In this document: one piece after another, positions 23,574-31,625 of the stretch
Position numbering within the stretch: the first letter of the stretch is position 1
How the letters are laid out: each line of letters starts with the position of its first letter
DNA from: Streptomyces milbemycinicus
Lineage (GTDB): Bacteria > Actinomycetota > Actinomycetes > Streptomycetales > Streptomycetaceae
Assembly (NCBI RefSeq): GCF_002154605.1
Contig: NZ_MUNE01000224.1
Location: 1 to 32,021, forward strand
Direction: 5' to 3'
Length of the DNA: 32,021 nucleotides
Program-made: the position numbers and the translations under genes
The notes under the pieces: model-generated
Told to the model about the DNA's origin: nothing
Databases searched by the model: none
What the model saw: the letters and a program-made list of their open reading frames with translations, nothing else

Positions 23574-24389
23574 ATGACCACGCGCCCGTCCGCCGTGCCG
23601 CTCCACTGCGACCAAGGCGGTACGGGCGCTCCCCCGCTGCTGCTGGTGCACGGCTGGGGCGGCGACGCCGGGGAGTGGGCGCCGCATCTGGCCGCGTGGT
23701 CGCGCCGGCACCGGGTGCTCGCCCCGGATCTGCGCGGCCACGGCCGCTCCCTCGCACCCGCAGGCGGGGCTTACGGGCCGCGTGACTTCGCCGCCGACCT
23801 CGCGGCCCTTCTGCACCGCCTGGACACCGGTCCCGTCGTCGCCGTCGGCCACTCGATGGGCGGGCAGGCCGTCACCGCGCTGGCCGTCGAGCACCCCGCC
23901 CTCGTACGGGCCGTGGTGGTGCTGGACCCGGCGTACGGAGCCGACGACGCGGAGCTGGCCCGGCTGCCCGCCGAGCAGGAGGCGCTGCGCGCCGAGGGAG
24001 CCGCATGGGCGGTGCGGTTCGTCCGCGGGGCCTTCGGACCGCATACCCCGCCCGAGGTGCGGGCGCGCCATGAGCGGCTGATGGCGGCGATGGACCCGGA
24101 TGTGCTCGCCCGGTGTCGCGACGGAATGTATCTGGCGCCGGACGCCTTCGGGGCGCGGGCGGCGGCGCGGGCGTATCTGGCGCGCCGCCGCTGCCCGGTG
24201 CTGGGCGTGTACTCGAACGAGGCGGCGGCCGACTGGGAGCGCGCCTCGCTCACCCACCCGTACTCCCGTATCGAGGCGTGGCCGGGGTGCGGCCACTATC
24301 TGCACGAGGACCGGCGGGAGGCGTTGGTCGAGCTGGTCGAGGAGTGGACCGCCGGGCTCGACGAGCCCGGGGCCACCACCTACCTGTGA
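23574..24389 (+). CDS. Alpha/beta-hydrolase fold protein
   Basis: A 271-residue hydrolase with the oxyanion motif LLLVHGWGGDAGEW (22-35), the nucleophile elbow GHSMGG (Ser94) and catalytic His241 in GCGHYLHED; the acid may be Asp118 in VVVLDPA. No signal peptide, so cytosolic. GGAGGAAA lies 6 bases before ATG 23574. It is 72 bp after the crotonase and may end the adenylation operon as a thioesterase or esterase, or may have its own promoter; the gap holds only the ribosome binding site as a clear feature. It converges on an aldo/keto reductase 16 bases away. Confidence 0.88.
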   Translation: MTTRPSAVPLHCDQGGTGAPPLLLVHGWGGDAGEWAPHLAAWSRRHRVLAPDLRGHGRSLAPAGGAYGPRDFAADLAALLHRLDTGPVVAVGHSMGGQAVTALAVEHPALVRAVVVLDPAYGADDAELARLPAEQEALRAEGAAWAVRFVRGAFGPHTPPEVRARHERLMAAMDPDVLARCRDGMYLAPDAFGARAAARAYLARRRCPVLGVYSNEAAADWERASLTHPYSRIEAWPGCGHYLHEDRREALVELVEEWTAGLDEPGATTYL

Positions 24390-24405
24390 CAGCCGGCCGG
24401 GGCGG

Positions 24406-25413
24406 TCAGGGGATCTCGACGCCGTTCTCGGCCGAGAGCCGGTCGATCTCGGCCAGTTCGGCGTCGGTGAAGGCGGGCGAGTCGAGCACCGCCACGTTCT
24501 GCTCCAGCTGGGCGACGCTGCTCGCGCCGATCAGCACGGACACCACGCGCGGGTCGCGCAACACCCAGGCCAGGGCCATCTGGGCGAGGGTCTGGCCACG
24601 GCCCTCGGCGAGCTTGTTGAGGGCGTGCAGCAGGGAGATCCGCTGCTCAGTGAGTACATCGCGCTTGAGGAAGTGGCCGAGCGCCATGCGGGAGTCGGCG
24701 GGCACCCCCTTGAGGTAGCGGTCGGTGAGCTGTCCCTGGGCGAGCGGTGAGAAGGCGATGACGCCGACGCCCGCCTGCGCGGAGGCCTCCAGCACCCCGC
24801 CCTCCACCCCGCGCTGCAGGATGGAGTACGGGTGCTGGTTGATCAGGTACGGGGTGCGCAGTTCCTTGAGGATGGCAGCGGCCCGCTCGATGGCCTCGGG
24901 CGGGTAGTTGGACAGGCCCGCGTAGAGCGCCTTGCCCTGTCGCACCGCGGTGTCCAGCGCGCCCATGGTCTCTTCGAGGGGCGTGTCCGGGTCGAAGCGG
25001 TGGGAGTAGAAGACATCGACATAGTCCAGGCCCATCCGGGTCAGGGACTGGTCGAGGCTGGCGAGGAGGTACTTGCGCGAGCCGAATTCGCCGTACGGGC
25101 CCGGCCACATCAGATATCCGGCCTTGCTCGCGATGAACAGTTCGTCGCGGTACGGGCGGAAGTCCTGGGCGAAGATCGTGCCGAAGTTGGACTCGGCGCT
25201 GCCGGGCGGCGGACCGTAGTTGTTGGCCAGGTCGATATGGGTGACCCCGAGGTCGAAGGCGCGGCGCAGCACGTCGCGCTGGGTCTCGATCGGGTGGGTG
25301 TCGCCGAAGTTGTGCCAAAGGCCCAGGGAGACCTTCGGCAGCAGCACGCCACTGCGGCCACAGCGCTGGTAGTGCATGGAGCCGTAGCGGCCCTCGGCGG
25401 CGAGATAGACCAT
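24406..25413 (-). CDS. Aldo/keto reductase, L-glyceraldehyde 3-phosphate reductase-like (YghZ type)
   Basis: A 335-residue reductase. The N-terminus YQRCGRSGVLLPKVSLGLWHNFGD is the hallmark of the YghZ/GPR group. The catalytic tetrad is Asp61 and Tyr66 (HIDLANNYGPPPGSAE), Lys97 (IASKAGYLMWPGPYG) and His138 (VFYSHRFDPDTPLEE); the cofactor loop is SVLIGASSVAQLEQN. GAGGA lies about 10 bases before ATG 25413. It follows the GH127 gene by 61 bp on the same strand, so it may act on an aldose or aldehyde released by arabinan breakdown, but members of this group are found in many contexts. Confidence 0.92.
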   Translation of the reverse strand: MVYLAAEGRYGSMHYQRCGRSGVLLPKVSLGLWHNFGDTHPIETQRDVLRRAFDLGVTHIDLANNYGPPPGSAESNFGTIFAQDFRPYRDELFIASKAGYLMWPGPYGEFGSRKYLLASLDQSLTRMGLDYVDVFYSHRFDPDTPLEETMGALDTAVRQGKALYAGLSNYPPEAIERAAAILKELRTPYLINQHPYSILQRGVEGGVLEASAQAGVGVIAFSPLAQGQLTDRYLKGVPADSRMALGHFLKRDVLTEQRISLLHALNKLAEGRGQTLAQMALAWVLRDPRVVSVLIGASSVAQLEQNVAVLDSPAFTDAELAEIDRLSAENGVEIP

Positions 25414-25474
25414 GTGCGTCGTCCTCGTTCTCGTGTCGTTCTCGTATCTGCTTCGACCTCGGTGTCAATCGTGG

Positions 25475-28027
25475 TCATTGTGCCAGGGTCGTGACCTCCG
25501 CCGCGGTCAGCGTCCTGCCGTAGACGCGGAAGTCGTCGATCGCGCCCTTGAGGTACGGGTCGGGGTACTGGGACTTGCCGAGGTAGGCGGCGCGGAGATG
25601 GTTGCCGAAGTGGCGTGGCTCCACGGTGACCTGTGCGTTGCGGCCGACCTCGCGCCCGTCCACATAGAGCACGGCGGTGCCCGATCCGTAGGCCACCGCG
25701 ACATGGGTCCACTGGCCGGTCGGCAGCGGATCCGCCTCGATGCGCTGTTCGGCGCCGCCTCCGCCCGCGGTGATGGCGAAGCGCAGCTTGCCAGAGTCGG
25801 CGCGCGGGGTGAGGAACATATTGGCGGTCACGCCGGTCCCGATGTCGAAGATCCGGGACCACTCCACGGCCTGGCCGTCCAGCCGGACCCAGGCCGCCAC
25901 GCTGTACGCGGTGGCCCCGGCCAGGAGGTCGTCGGCGAGTGCGATGTATCCGTCGGTGCCGTTGAGCGCGACCGCGCCGCCCGTCCTGCCGGTGGTCCAG
26001 GAGGCGCCGCCGGTGAGCGTGGCGGTCTTGCCGTTGCCGGTGGCGTCGGCGGCGCTGGTCCCGCCGGTTTCGTCGAAGCGGTGCCAGGCGGCGAAGGCGG
26101 GCGGCGGGGTGGGCGGCTCGCCGGTCAGCCAGTAGACGTTGTAGTTCTGGTGGTGGACGCGGGCGATGGGGAGCAGGGTCACGGTCTCGCCGCTCGCGGT
26201 GGCGGTGAACTTGAGCGTGCTGCCGGACTGCTGCCGCACCGAGTCCTTCACCAGCCGTGGCATGGTCATATTGGGGCGGTTGCCGTACGCCCCGGCGAGC
26301 ACGACCGGCCCGTACAGCACGGCCTGGACATCCGGGTCGTCGGGCGTGGGGTCGAGCTTCAGCGCCATCGGCAGGGTCACGTCGACGCGGTCGCCGGCCT
26401 TCCAGGAGCGGTCGATGACCAGCCAGCTGCCGGGTTTCGGCTGGTCGGGGAGGGTGGTGCCGTTGAGCGCCGCGCGGGCGCCGGTGGCCCAGGCGGGGAT
26501 GCGCACCCGCAGTTCGAGGGAGGCCGCGCCGGAGGCCACGGTGAGGGTGGTGGTCTGCTGGTCGGGGAAGCCGGTGTTCTGGCGCCAGGTGATGGCCTTC
26601 TCCTGCCAGCGCAGCTCGGAGGGGATGAAGAGGTTCACCAGCAGGCTGCGGTCCGCATAGGTGTAGATGGTGTCGGCGAACTTGGCCTGGGTCTCCATGC
26701 CACTGCCGTGGTCGCAGGAGAAGTTGTTGTAGTCGGTGGAGTACTGATTGGGGTCGGTGCCCATGAAGGACGGCTGTTGTTTGAAGGCGCCGGGCGCCAG
26801 GCCGGTGTAGTAGATGTTGAAGCCGTGGGCCGAGTCGGGGTCCTGCTCGCCCAGCATCTGGTTGAAGAGCGTGCGCTCGTAGTAGTCGAGCAGGTCGGTG
26901 CGGTCCGGCGCGTGGAAGTGGATCAGCCGGGTGAGCTTGAGCATGTTGTAGCTGTTGCAGTTCTCGCAGCAGTTGTTGGACAGCTGGGCGGCGATGGCAT
27001 CGGGCTCGTGAAACGCCTCGCCGTTGCTGTTGCCACCGATGACATAGGTGTGGTGGTCGGTGACGATCTTCCAGAAGTTCTCGCCGATGGTGCGGTAGCG
27101 GCTGTTCAGACCCTGTTCCCACAGCCGCAGGGCGCCGACCATCTTGGGGATCTGGGTGTTGGCGTGCAACCCGGCGAGCTGGTCCTCGTTGCGGGCGAGC
27201 GGGTCGAAGACCCGGGCGTGGGTGAAGCGCTCGGCGACCCTCAGCCACCGGGTGTCGCCGGTGATCGCGTGCAGATCGGCCAGCACCTCGTTCATGCCGC
27301 CGAACTCGGTCTGCAGTACGCGCTGCATCTGGTCGTAGCCGAGCTTGCCGGTGCGCGTGTCCACCCACGCGGCCTGGCGCTCCACGACGTCCAGGGCCTC
27401 GGCGTTGCCCGCCAGCCGGTGCTGGTCGACGAGCCCGGCCATGATCTTGTGGATGGTGTAGTACGGCGCCCACACCCCGGACCCGGACTCCAGCCGGTCG
27501 AAGAAGTTCTCCGGGAAGGCCGAGAGATAGCCCTGTCCGTAGCCCGCCGCCGGGGATTTCGCCTGGCAGGCGGCGAGCGCGGAGACCAGCTTGCGGCCCT
27601 TGTCCAGCAGTGCGGTGTCGCCGGTGTTGGCGTAGCTGAGGGCCAGCCCGGACAGCAAGTGGCCGGTGCTGTGGCCGCGTAACTCCGTGGTCGGGCTCTC
27701 CCAGCCGCCGCACGGCTGGGCGCTGCTCGCCAGGCCGACGTTGAGCCGGAAGGTGTGGAGCAGCCGGTCGATGTCGACGTACCGCAGATAGGCGGTGTTA
27801 CGGGACTGGTTGTCCTTGAAGGCGCTCGGCAGCAGGGTGACCGCGCCGAGCGGGAAGGGCCGGACGCCGGTGAGCGCCCGTGCCCGGCCGCGGGGTGCGG
27901 CCGGGCCGGTGGAAGTGGCGGGGGCGGCGGCCATGGCCGTGCCTCCGGCCGCGGCCGTGAGTGCGACGGCCGCGGCGCCGGAGGCGGTGGTGGCGAGGAA
28001 GTGCCGTCTGTCGACTGGTTCGTTCAT
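25475..28027 (-). CDS. Tat-exported GH127-type beta-L-arabinofuranosidase (DUF1680) with C-terminal LamG domain
   Basis: An 850-residue secreted enzyme. The Tat signal is DRRHFLATTASG (6-17) with cleavage near AMA at 33. The (alpha/alpha)6 barrel carries ELRGHSTGHLLSG (115-127), YTIHKIMAGLVDQ (190-202), the Cys/Glu cluster NCCENCNSYNMLKL (352-365) and SCDHGSGMET (437-446). In characterised GH127 enzymes a Glu-x-Cys and a Cys-Cys pair bind zinc and one cysteine is the nucleophile; here Glu355/Cys357 fit, but the second pair reads Cys438-Asp439. From about 655 to the end is a LamG/concanavalin-like module (WHRFDETGG...IDDFRVYGRTL). GAGGGAAG precedes ATG 28027. Codon 116 is TTA. It likely removes beta-L-arabinofuranose from hydroxyproline-rich glycoproteins or pectin; the family (GH127 or GH146) is not settled. 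Confidence 0.88.
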   Translation of the reverse strand: MNEPVDRRHFLATTASGAAAVALTAAAGGTAMAAAPATSTGPAAPRGRARALTGVRPFPLGAVTLLPSAFKDNQSRNTAYLRYVDIDRLLHTFRLNVGLASSAQPCGGWESPTTELRGHSTGHLLSGLALSYANTGDTALLDKGRKLVSALAACQAKSPAAGYGQGYLSAFPENFFDRLESGSGVWAPYYTIHKIMAGLVDQHRLAGNAEALDVVERQAAWVDTRTGKLGYDQMQRVLQTEFGGMNEVLADLHAITGDTRWLRVAERFTHARVFDPLARNEDQLAGLHANTQIPKMVGALRLWEQGLNSRYRTIGENFWKIVTDHHTYVIGGNSNGEAFHEPDAIAAQLSNNCCENCNSYNMLKLTRLIHFHAPDRTDLLDYYERTLFNQMLGEQDPDSAHGFNIYYTGLAPGAFKQQPSFMGTDPNQYSTDYNNFSCDHGSGMETQAKFADTIYTYADRSLLVNLFIPSELRWQEKAITWRQNTGFPDQQTTTLTVASGAASLELRVRIPAWATGARAALNGTTLPDQPKPGSWLVIDRSWKAGDRVDVTLPMALKLDPTPDDPDVQAVLYGPVVLAGAYGNRPNMTMPRLVKDSVRQQSGSTLKFTATASGETVTLLPIARVHHQNYNVYWLTGEPPTPPPAFAAWHRFDETGGTSAADATGNGKTATLTGGASWTTGRTGGAVALNGTDGYIALADDLLAGATAYSVAAWVRLDGQAVEWSRIFDIGTGVTANMFLTPRADSGKLRFAITAGGGGAEQRIEADPLPTGQWTHVAVAYGSGTAVLYVDGREVGRNAQVTVEPRHFGNHLRAAYLGKSQYPDPYLKGAIDDFRVYGRTLTAAEVTTLAQ

Positions 28028-28044
28028 GTTCTTCCCTCACAGAG

Positions 28045-28060
28045 GTTCGAAATTACGAAC
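28045..28060. promoter_or_regulatory. Palindrome upstream of the GH127 gene, site 1
   Basis: GTTCGAAATTACGAAC has arms GTTCG/CGAAC and matches its own complement at 14 of 16 positions. It is centred about 25 bases before the ATG at 28027, right behind the ribosome binding site. It is a plausible repressor operator. Confidence 0.55.
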
Positions 28061-28061
28061 A

Positions 28062-28072
28062 ATGTCCGACAT
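28062..28072. promoter_or_regulatory. Palindrome upstream of the GH127 gene, site 2
   Basis: ATGTC-C-GACAT, a perfect 5+5 inverted repeat, starts 2 bases beyond site 1. The pair could bind one protein cooperatively, or overlap the promoter core. Confidence 0.45.
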
Positions 28073-28096
28073 GCTGTGCACGGCGACGGTACCGGC

Positions 28097-28110
28097 ACTT
28101 CCGTGGAAGT
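28097..28110. promoter_or_regulatory. Palindrome between GH43 and GH127 genes, site 3
   Basis: ACTTCC-GT-GGAAGT, a perfect 6+6 inverted repeat, lies 35 bases after the GH43/CBM13 stop on the minus strand. It could be an operator for GH127 or a small hairpin near the 3' end of the preceding gene; no T-run follows. On the minus strand TTGACT overlaps its edge as a possible -35. Confidence 0.45.
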
Positions 28111-28144
28111 CAACAGCCCCAGCGGTAACAGGGCGTGGGACCGG

Positions 28145-29593
28145 TCAGCCGCGCCGCCACTGCTGGTTGGCGCCACCCGTACAGGTCCACTGCACGATCG
28201 CGGCCTTGTCCGCGGTGGACTCGTCCGCCACGTCCAGACACTTGCCGCTGGACCGGGAGGTCAGCCGCACATATCCGTCGCCGGCGTCCGTGGCCTGCCA
28301 CTGCTGGTTCGCCCCCGCGCCGCAGGCCGACTGGACGACCTTCGCACCGTCGTCGGCGGAGCCGCCGCTGACGGTCAGACACTGGGAGCTGTGCCGGGCG
28401 ACCAGCTGGACGTAGCCGCCACCGGCGTCCTTGGACCAGAACAGCTGGTTGCCGCCGCCGTTGCAGGTGTACTGCACGGCCGCGGTGCCGTCGGTCTGCG
28501 AGGCCGAGGTGATGTCGGCGCACTTACCGCTGTGCCGGGCCATCAGCGTGCGGTACGGCCCGCCGGAGCCGGTCACGGTGCCCGCCTCGGTGTCGATGGC
28601 CAGCTGCGGGTACCAGTCCATCGTCATCGTGCGCGAGGTCGGGAAGGACAGCGGCAGCCACACATAGCGGGAGTCGTTGACCTTGCCGCCGAAGGAGTTG
28701 CCCCAGCGGTCGCCCAGATACAGATAGGACGTCGCCCCATCGCCCTGCACCGGCAGGACGTATGCGGTCTGGGAGCCGTACGCGGTCGCGTCGCCGATAT
28801 TCGCCATCTCGGTCCACGGCCCGGCCAGGTCGGTCGCGGTGGCGTACTTCTGCTGGTTGGGGTTCCAGCCGGTGGCGCCGGAGGTCAGCATGAAGTAGAC
28901 GTTGCCGCGCTTGAAGAGGGCGGGCGCCTCGCGGTGGCCGCCGGGCCAGGGGTTGGCCACCAGGCTCGCCACGCCCGTGTAGTCGTCGGTCAGCCGGTAG
29001 ATCTGCAGGTCGTAGTTCTCCCGGGCCGCCGAGACCATGTAGCCGGTGCCGTCGTTGTCCTGGAACAGCGTGATGTCCCGCGACATGTGCTGACCCAGCG
29101 GCCGGAAGCTGCCCCGCCAGGTGTAGTCGCCGTCGACGGTCGGAGAGGTGGCGACCGCGGCACGCGCCTCGCCGTAGTCGGTGCCGTTCTCCTTGTGCAT
29201 CCACATGACGAACTGCTTGGTCCGCTGGTTGTAGAGGACCTTGGGCCGCTCGATATTGGCCTTCGCCAGCTCGGGGTCCGTCGCCTGGGTCAGCACGTGT
29301 CTGCGGAACTCCCAGCTCTTGAGGTCCTTCGAGCGGTAGGCGGACACATAGCGGAAGGTGTTGTCCGCGTTGCGGTTCTCGCCGAACCAGTAGTAGTACG
29401 CGCCGACCTTGATGACTCCCCCGCCGTGGGCGTGCACCGGATCGCCCGAGGTGGTGGCGTACTGCGTCCCGTTGAGGACGGTCACGGGGGCGGCCTGCGC
29501 GCCGGACGCGGACAGCAGCGGGGCCAGCAGGGCCGCGCACACGGCGACCACGAGCGTCCAGAGGCGGGGGCGCCTCGTCTTCGGGGCGGGCAT
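28145..29593 (-). CDS. Secreted GH43 exo-beta-1,3-galactanase-like enzyme (subfamily 24 type) with CBM13
   Basis: A 482-residue exported enzyme: signal peptide to about residue 35 (SASGAQA), five-bladed GH43 propeller to about 340, then a ricin-type CBM13 with three QxW repeats (NQLFW, NQQWQ, NQQWR). The start HAHGGGVIKVGAYYYWFGENR is typical of GH43 subfamily 24, where the usual catalytic Asp of blade 1 is missing. The acid glutamate is probably Glu222 in GHREAPALFKR, with IERPKVLYN (Glu115) also conserved. From memory a glutamine has been proposed as unusual base in this group. The likely substrate is the beta-1,3-galactan backbone of arabinogalactan proteins. ATG 29593 overlaps the upstream stop as TGATG, with AAGGAG upstream, so the two GH43 genes are coupled. 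Confidence 0.88.
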   Translation of the reverse strand: MPAPKTRRPRLWTLVVAVCAALLAPLLSASGAQAAPVTVLNGTQYATTSGDPVHAHGGGVIKVGAYYYWFGENRNADNTFRYVSAYRSKDLKSWEFRRHVLTQATDPELAKANIERPKVLYNQRTKQFVMWMHKENGTDYGEARAAVATSPTVDGDYTWRGSFRPLGQHMSRDITLFQDNDGTGYMVSAARENYDLQIYRLTDDYTGVASLVANPWPGGHREAPALFKRGNVYFMLTSGATGWNPNQQKYATATDLAGPWTEMANIGDATAYGSQTAYVLPVQGDGATSYLYLGDRWGNSFGGKVNDSRYVWLPLSFPTSRTMTMDWYPQLAIDTEAGTVTGSGGPYRTLMARHSGKCADITSASQTDGTAAVQYTCNGGGNQLFWSKDAGGGYVQLVARHSSQCLTVSGGSADDGAKVVQSACGAGANQQWQATDAGDGYVRLTSRSSGKCLDVADESTADKAAIVQWTCTGGANQQWRRG

Positions 29594-31482
29594 CACACGC
29601 TCTCCTTCAGGACGGTGAAGTGGCGGGCGAACCCGGAGAGGCCGGGCAGCTCCCTGATCGGGGTCCAGGTCCGGAATCCGTCGAGGCTGTCGCTGTAGTA
29701 GTACTTGTGCTCCGCGTAGCCGTCGAAGTAGATACGCCAGGCGCCGCTGTCCAGATGGACAAGCGCGGGCCCCTCGCGCCAACTGCCCCAGCCGGCCCAG
29801 TCGCCGGTGCCCCGGAAGGTGTACGGCCCGCCGAGGCTGGTGGCCGTCGCGTACTCGATGTACTTCGTCGTCTCCTGCTTGGTGAAGGCGTGGTACTGAC
29901 CGGCGTAGCGGACGACGAAGGTGTCGATGTAGTTGGCGGTGTCCAGGCCGGTGATCGGCTTCGGGGTGGTCCACGAGGACAGCGCGGCGTTGGTGGCGGT
30001 GAGCAGATGCGGCCGGAACGTCTGGCCGGAGGTGGACGTGGTGTCCAGCGAGACAATGACATTCACGCTGTTGCTGCCGTTGGTGTCCACGAAGAACTCG
30101 GGCGCCCAGGTGCGCTCCAGACCGGCCACCGGAAGGGCGTGGTCGCGTACGAAGGTCCAGTTGACCCGGTCGCGGCTGCGTGCGAAGCCGATGGTGTTCC
30201 CGGTCCAGTTGGTGGTGTAGACGATGTAGTAGTAGCCGTCGGTGTGCTTGATGACGCTGGGGTCGCGGATCAGCTGGGCCGGGGGTGTGTACGCCGGGCC
30301 CTTGAGCAGCGTGTAGGCCAGCGCGTCCGGCGAGTCGTAGACATACATATTGGACTCGCTGCTGTTGGTGAACGCGGTCATGGTGTACCGCGATGTCGCC
30401 TTCGCCTGGCGCACGGGCGCGTCGGCCACCGGGACGCCGAAGTCCGGGGTGCCGTCGGCCTTCCAGCGCAGGGGCTGGACGCGGGTGTGGCGGTTGGGGT
30501 CGTGCAGCGGATCGCCGGTGATGTCCTTGTACTGGCGCGCGTGGTAGACGAGGACGTCGGTGCGGCCGTCCTCGGCGACGGTGAAGGAGTTGTGTCCCGG
30601 ACCGTACTGTTTGGTGGTGTCATTGCTGGTGAAGACCGGCGTCGGGCTCTTGGCCCAGGACGCGGGGTTCAGCAGGTCGCTGCTGTCGGCGGCGGTCAGC
30701 AGCCCCATGCAGTAGTTGCTGTCGGTGGCGCTCGCGGAGTAGGTCAGGAAGACCTTGTTGTTCCGCTGGAGGACCGAGGGTCCCTCGTTGACCTTGTAGC
30801 CGCGGGTCTCCCAGTCGTACGTCGGACGTGAGATCTCCACCTGCGGGCCGGTGACGGTCCATGGGTTGGCCATCCGGGCGAGGTAGATGCTGGAGTTGTT
30901 GCCGACGGCCGGGTTGGACTGGGCCCAGACGAGATAGCGGGTGCCCCGGTGGACGAAGGTGGAGGCGTCGAGGGAGAAGGAGTCCAGCGGGGTGGCGATC
31001 CGGCCCTTCTCGGTCCAGGTCCCGGAGAACGGATTGGCGTTCGCGTTCTCCAGCACCCACATCCGGATCTTCCAGACGTCGTTGGCCGGTGCCGAGGCGA
31101 AGTAGACGTACCACTTGCCGTCGATGAAGTGGATCTCCGGCGCCCAGATATGGGCGCCCATGTCGCCGCTGGTGTGCTTCCTCCAGATCACCGACTCGGC
31201 GGCGGTGGACAGGCCCTGCAGGGTCTTGGAGCGGCGCAGGACGATGCGGTCGTACTCGGGTGCGGTGGCGGTGAAGTAGTAGTAGCCATTGGTGTGTTTG
31301 ACGATATGCGGGTCGGCCCGCTGCAGGACCAGCGGATTGCGGTACGGCTCGGCCTTGGCCCCGGCCGGCGCGGCGGCCGGGCCCGCGGCGTGGGCCAGGC
31401 CGGGCGCGCCCACGACGGCGCCCGCGGCGAGGGCGCCCTTGAGGACCAGCCGACGGCCGGGTTGTTGTTCACTGCGGCTCAT
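29593..31482 (-). CDS. Exported two-module GH43 arabinosidase (exo-arabinofuranosidase type)
   Basis: A 629-residue protein with a Tat-type signal (GRRLVLKGA, residues 9-17, cleavage near AHA at 32) followed by two GH43 propellers. Module 1 (about 45-365) has Asp57 in LQRADPHIVKH, Asp172 in SLDASTF and Glu233 in KVNEGPSVL, fitting subfamily 26 exo-alpha-1,5-L-arabinofuranosidases. Module 2 (about 366-629) has Asp407 in IRDPSVIKH, Asp520 in NYIDTF and Glu570 in SWREGPALV. Both catalytic triads look complete, so both modules may be active on different linkages. ATG 31482 has AGGAG 9 bases upstream; the open frame to 31608 is leader. It overlaps the exo-galactanase gene by one base. Together they would trim arabinose and then galactan from arabinogalactan. 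Confidence 0.88.
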   Translation of the reverse strand: MSRSEQQPGRRLVLKGALAAGAVVGAPGLAHAAGPAAAPAGAKAEPYRNPLVLQRADPHIVKHTNGYYYFTATAPEYDRIVLRRSKTLQGLSTAAESVIWRKHTSGDMGAHIWAPEIHFIDGKWYVYFASAPANDVWKIRMWVLENANANPFSGTWTEKGRIATPLDSFSLDASTFVHRGTRYLVWAQSNPAVGNNSSIYLARMANPWTVTGPQVEISRPTYDWETRGYKVNEGPSVLQRNNKVFLTYSASATDSNYCMGLLTAADSSDLLNPASWAKSPTPVFTSNDTTKQYGPGHNSFTVAEDGRTDVLVYHARQYKDITGDPLHDPNRHTRVQPLRWKADGTPDFGVPVADAPVRQAKATSRYTMTAFTNSSESNMYVYDSPDALAYTLLKGPAYTPPAQLIRDPSVIKHTDGYYYIVYTTNWTGNTIGFARSRDRVNWTFVRDHALPVAGLERTWAPEFFVDTNGSNSVNVIVSLDTTSTSGQTFRPHLLTATNAALSSWTTPKPITGLDTANYIDTFVVRYAGQYHAFTKQETTKYIEYATATSLGGPYTFRGTGDWAGWGSWREGPALVHLDSGAWRIYFDGYAEHKYYYSDSLDGFRTWTPIRELPGLSGFARHFTVLKESV

Positions 31483-31569
31483 GTCTGTCTCCTGATGACG
31501 GACCACGGTGATCGATTTTGTTCGGAGATTAAGGCTTCTGGTGACTTCTGACAGTCCCTGAGGAAGGTG

Positions 31570-31584
31570 CGAAACTTTCGAAAA
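31570..31584. promoter_or_regulatory. CGAAA-N-TTTCG operator-like palindrome upstream of the GH43 operon
   Basis: CGAAA-C-TTTCG (31570-31580) is a perfect 5+5 palindrome overlapping TTTCGAAA (31577-31584). It lies 88 bases before the GH43 ATG at 31482 and 122 before the divergent GH127 ATG. Repeats of GAAA/TTTC of this kind are, as I recall, operators of xylan and arabinoxylan genes in Streptomyces bound by LacI-type repressors. Confidence 0.6.
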
Positions 31585-31625
31585 CGCCGCGGAGCCCGGG
31601 CCGTTCATCAGTCGAGACGGAAGCC

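Noticed and set aside
25412..29698. Two long plus-strand frames opposite the GH127 and GH43 genes
   Set aside because: Same reason: they mirror the codon bias of the real minus-strand genes and show no family motifs.
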